Of a DNA stretch of 5,678 nt, positions 5,441 to 5,678 are shown piece by piece; position 1 is the first letter of the stretch; each line of letters opens with the position of its first letter. Under the pieces are notes generated by a model. It saw nothing but the letters and a program-made list of their open reading frames with translations. It searched no databases and was not told the origin of the DNA. Made by a program: the position numbers and the translations under genes. The DNA comes from Planctomycetota bacterium (GTDB taxonomy: Bacteria; Planctomycetota; Phycisphaerae; UBA1845; PWPN01). The stretch lies in contig JACQVT010000759.1 in assembly GCA_016209665.1 (NCBI GenBank), positions 1 through 5,678 of the forward strand, given 5' to 3'.

Positions 5441-5678
5441 TCACAGATCGTGACGCAGGTCGGCCACGAGCCGGCCAGGGGGGAAGAGCCGCAGGGCAAG
5501 TGCGGTGGGGATCACCAGTTGTACCACGCGGGACGGGTCGCCCGGATGAGCCGCGTCCTGCTCGGCGGCGGCGGCGGTCTTGTAGCGTCGATTCGCGTTG
5601 TGCTTCTTCGCGGCATTCGAGACACGAAGCCCCCGGCCCGACCGCTTGAACGCGATCACGCCGCCACCCCCACCCGCA
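5441..5678 (-). CDS. Hypothetical protein, minus strand, probably 5'-truncated by the window edge
   Basis: On the minus strand a frame stays open from the window edge (5678) to a TGA at 5441-5443. The first in-window start is GTG at 5659-5657, giving 72 residues; upstream codons read Ala and a run of Gly, so the real start may lie outside the window or the G-rich stretch may be a leader. The predicted chain is basic at its start (VIAFKRSGRGLRVSNAAKKH), has an Ala-rich helix-like centre (KTAAAAEQDAAHPGDPSR) and ends VVQLVIPTALALRLFPPGRL then VADLRHDL. I recognise no family. Third positions are about 80% G/C, but the opposite-strand frame shares the same third positions, so this does not decide the strand. 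The protein-like composition and a hairpin right after the stop favour the minus strand. Moderate to low confidence that this is a gene. Confidence 0.45.
   Translation of the reverse strand, partial: AGGGGGVIAFKRSGRGLRVSNAAKKHNANRRYKTAAAAEQDAAHPGDPSRVVQLVIPTALALRLFPPGRLVADLRHDL

Noticed and set aside
5328..5678. Plus-strand open frame from ATG 5328 to the window end, with AGAAGGG a few bases upstream
   Set aside because: It overlaps the minus-strand frame with shared third positions. Its product has no recognisable motif and a patchy Pro/Arg/Gly composition. The minus-strand reading looks more protein-like, but this one is not fully excluded because it never meets a stop.
5657..5678. G-rich stretch on the minus strand as a G-quadruplex
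   Set aside because: The G-runs are mostly two to five bases with irregular spacing at the window edge; it is equally explained by Gly codons, and half of the context is missing.

Overview
The window is GC-rich, with coding regions strongly biased to G/C at third codon positions. It looks like a member of the Planctomycetota, most likely a Phycisphaerae-type lineage. The best clue is the large secreted protein in the middle. It ends in a pair of calcium-loop (dockerin-like) repeats with Cys and 'CLTGSG'-type spacers, a style I associate with planctomycete extracellular proteins. The taxonomic call is inference; there is no rRNA or other marker here.

Layout, left to right. (1) 2-712 (+): the catalytic C-terminal part of a sensor histidine kinase whose sensing half lies outside the window. 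(2) 713-786: a short spacer holding three copies of a 7-base repeat and two related small dyads. (3) 787-2010 (+): a soluble protein of about 407 residues with seven repeated blade-like segments, probably a seven-bladed beta-propeller of unknown function. (4) 1989-2213 (+): the C-terminal half of a PIN-domain (VapC-like) ribonuclease, overlapping the propeller gene's end and missing the N-terminal active-site half; probably a relic. (5) 2214-2489: an intergenic region with a good sigma70-type promoter (2334-2362) and a strongly structured leader. (6) 2490-4136 (+): a secreted modular protein made of a signal peptide, a clan GH-A-like glycoside hydrolase barrel, two fibronectin-III-like domains and a dockerin-like pair. 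(7) 4137-4187: a short gap with a perfect inverted repeat. (8) 4188-5258 (+): a LacI-family regulator. (9) 5259-5440: convergent intergenic region with hairpins. (10) 5441 to the right edge (-): a partial hypothetical gene.

The most coherent functional unit is genes 6 and 8: a secreted carbohydrate-active protein with its own promoter, followed 51 bases later by a LacI-type sugar-responsive regulator. This suggests local control of polysaccharide use. The kinase and propeller are co-directional and may share a transcript, but the sequence does not tie them functionally to the sugar genes. I found no CRISPR array, insertion sequence, tRNA or rRNA, and no convincing new system. The points most worth a second look are the unassigned glycoside hydrolase with its structured leader, the decapitated PIN gene, and the small repeats and dyads upstream of the propeller and lacI-type genes.
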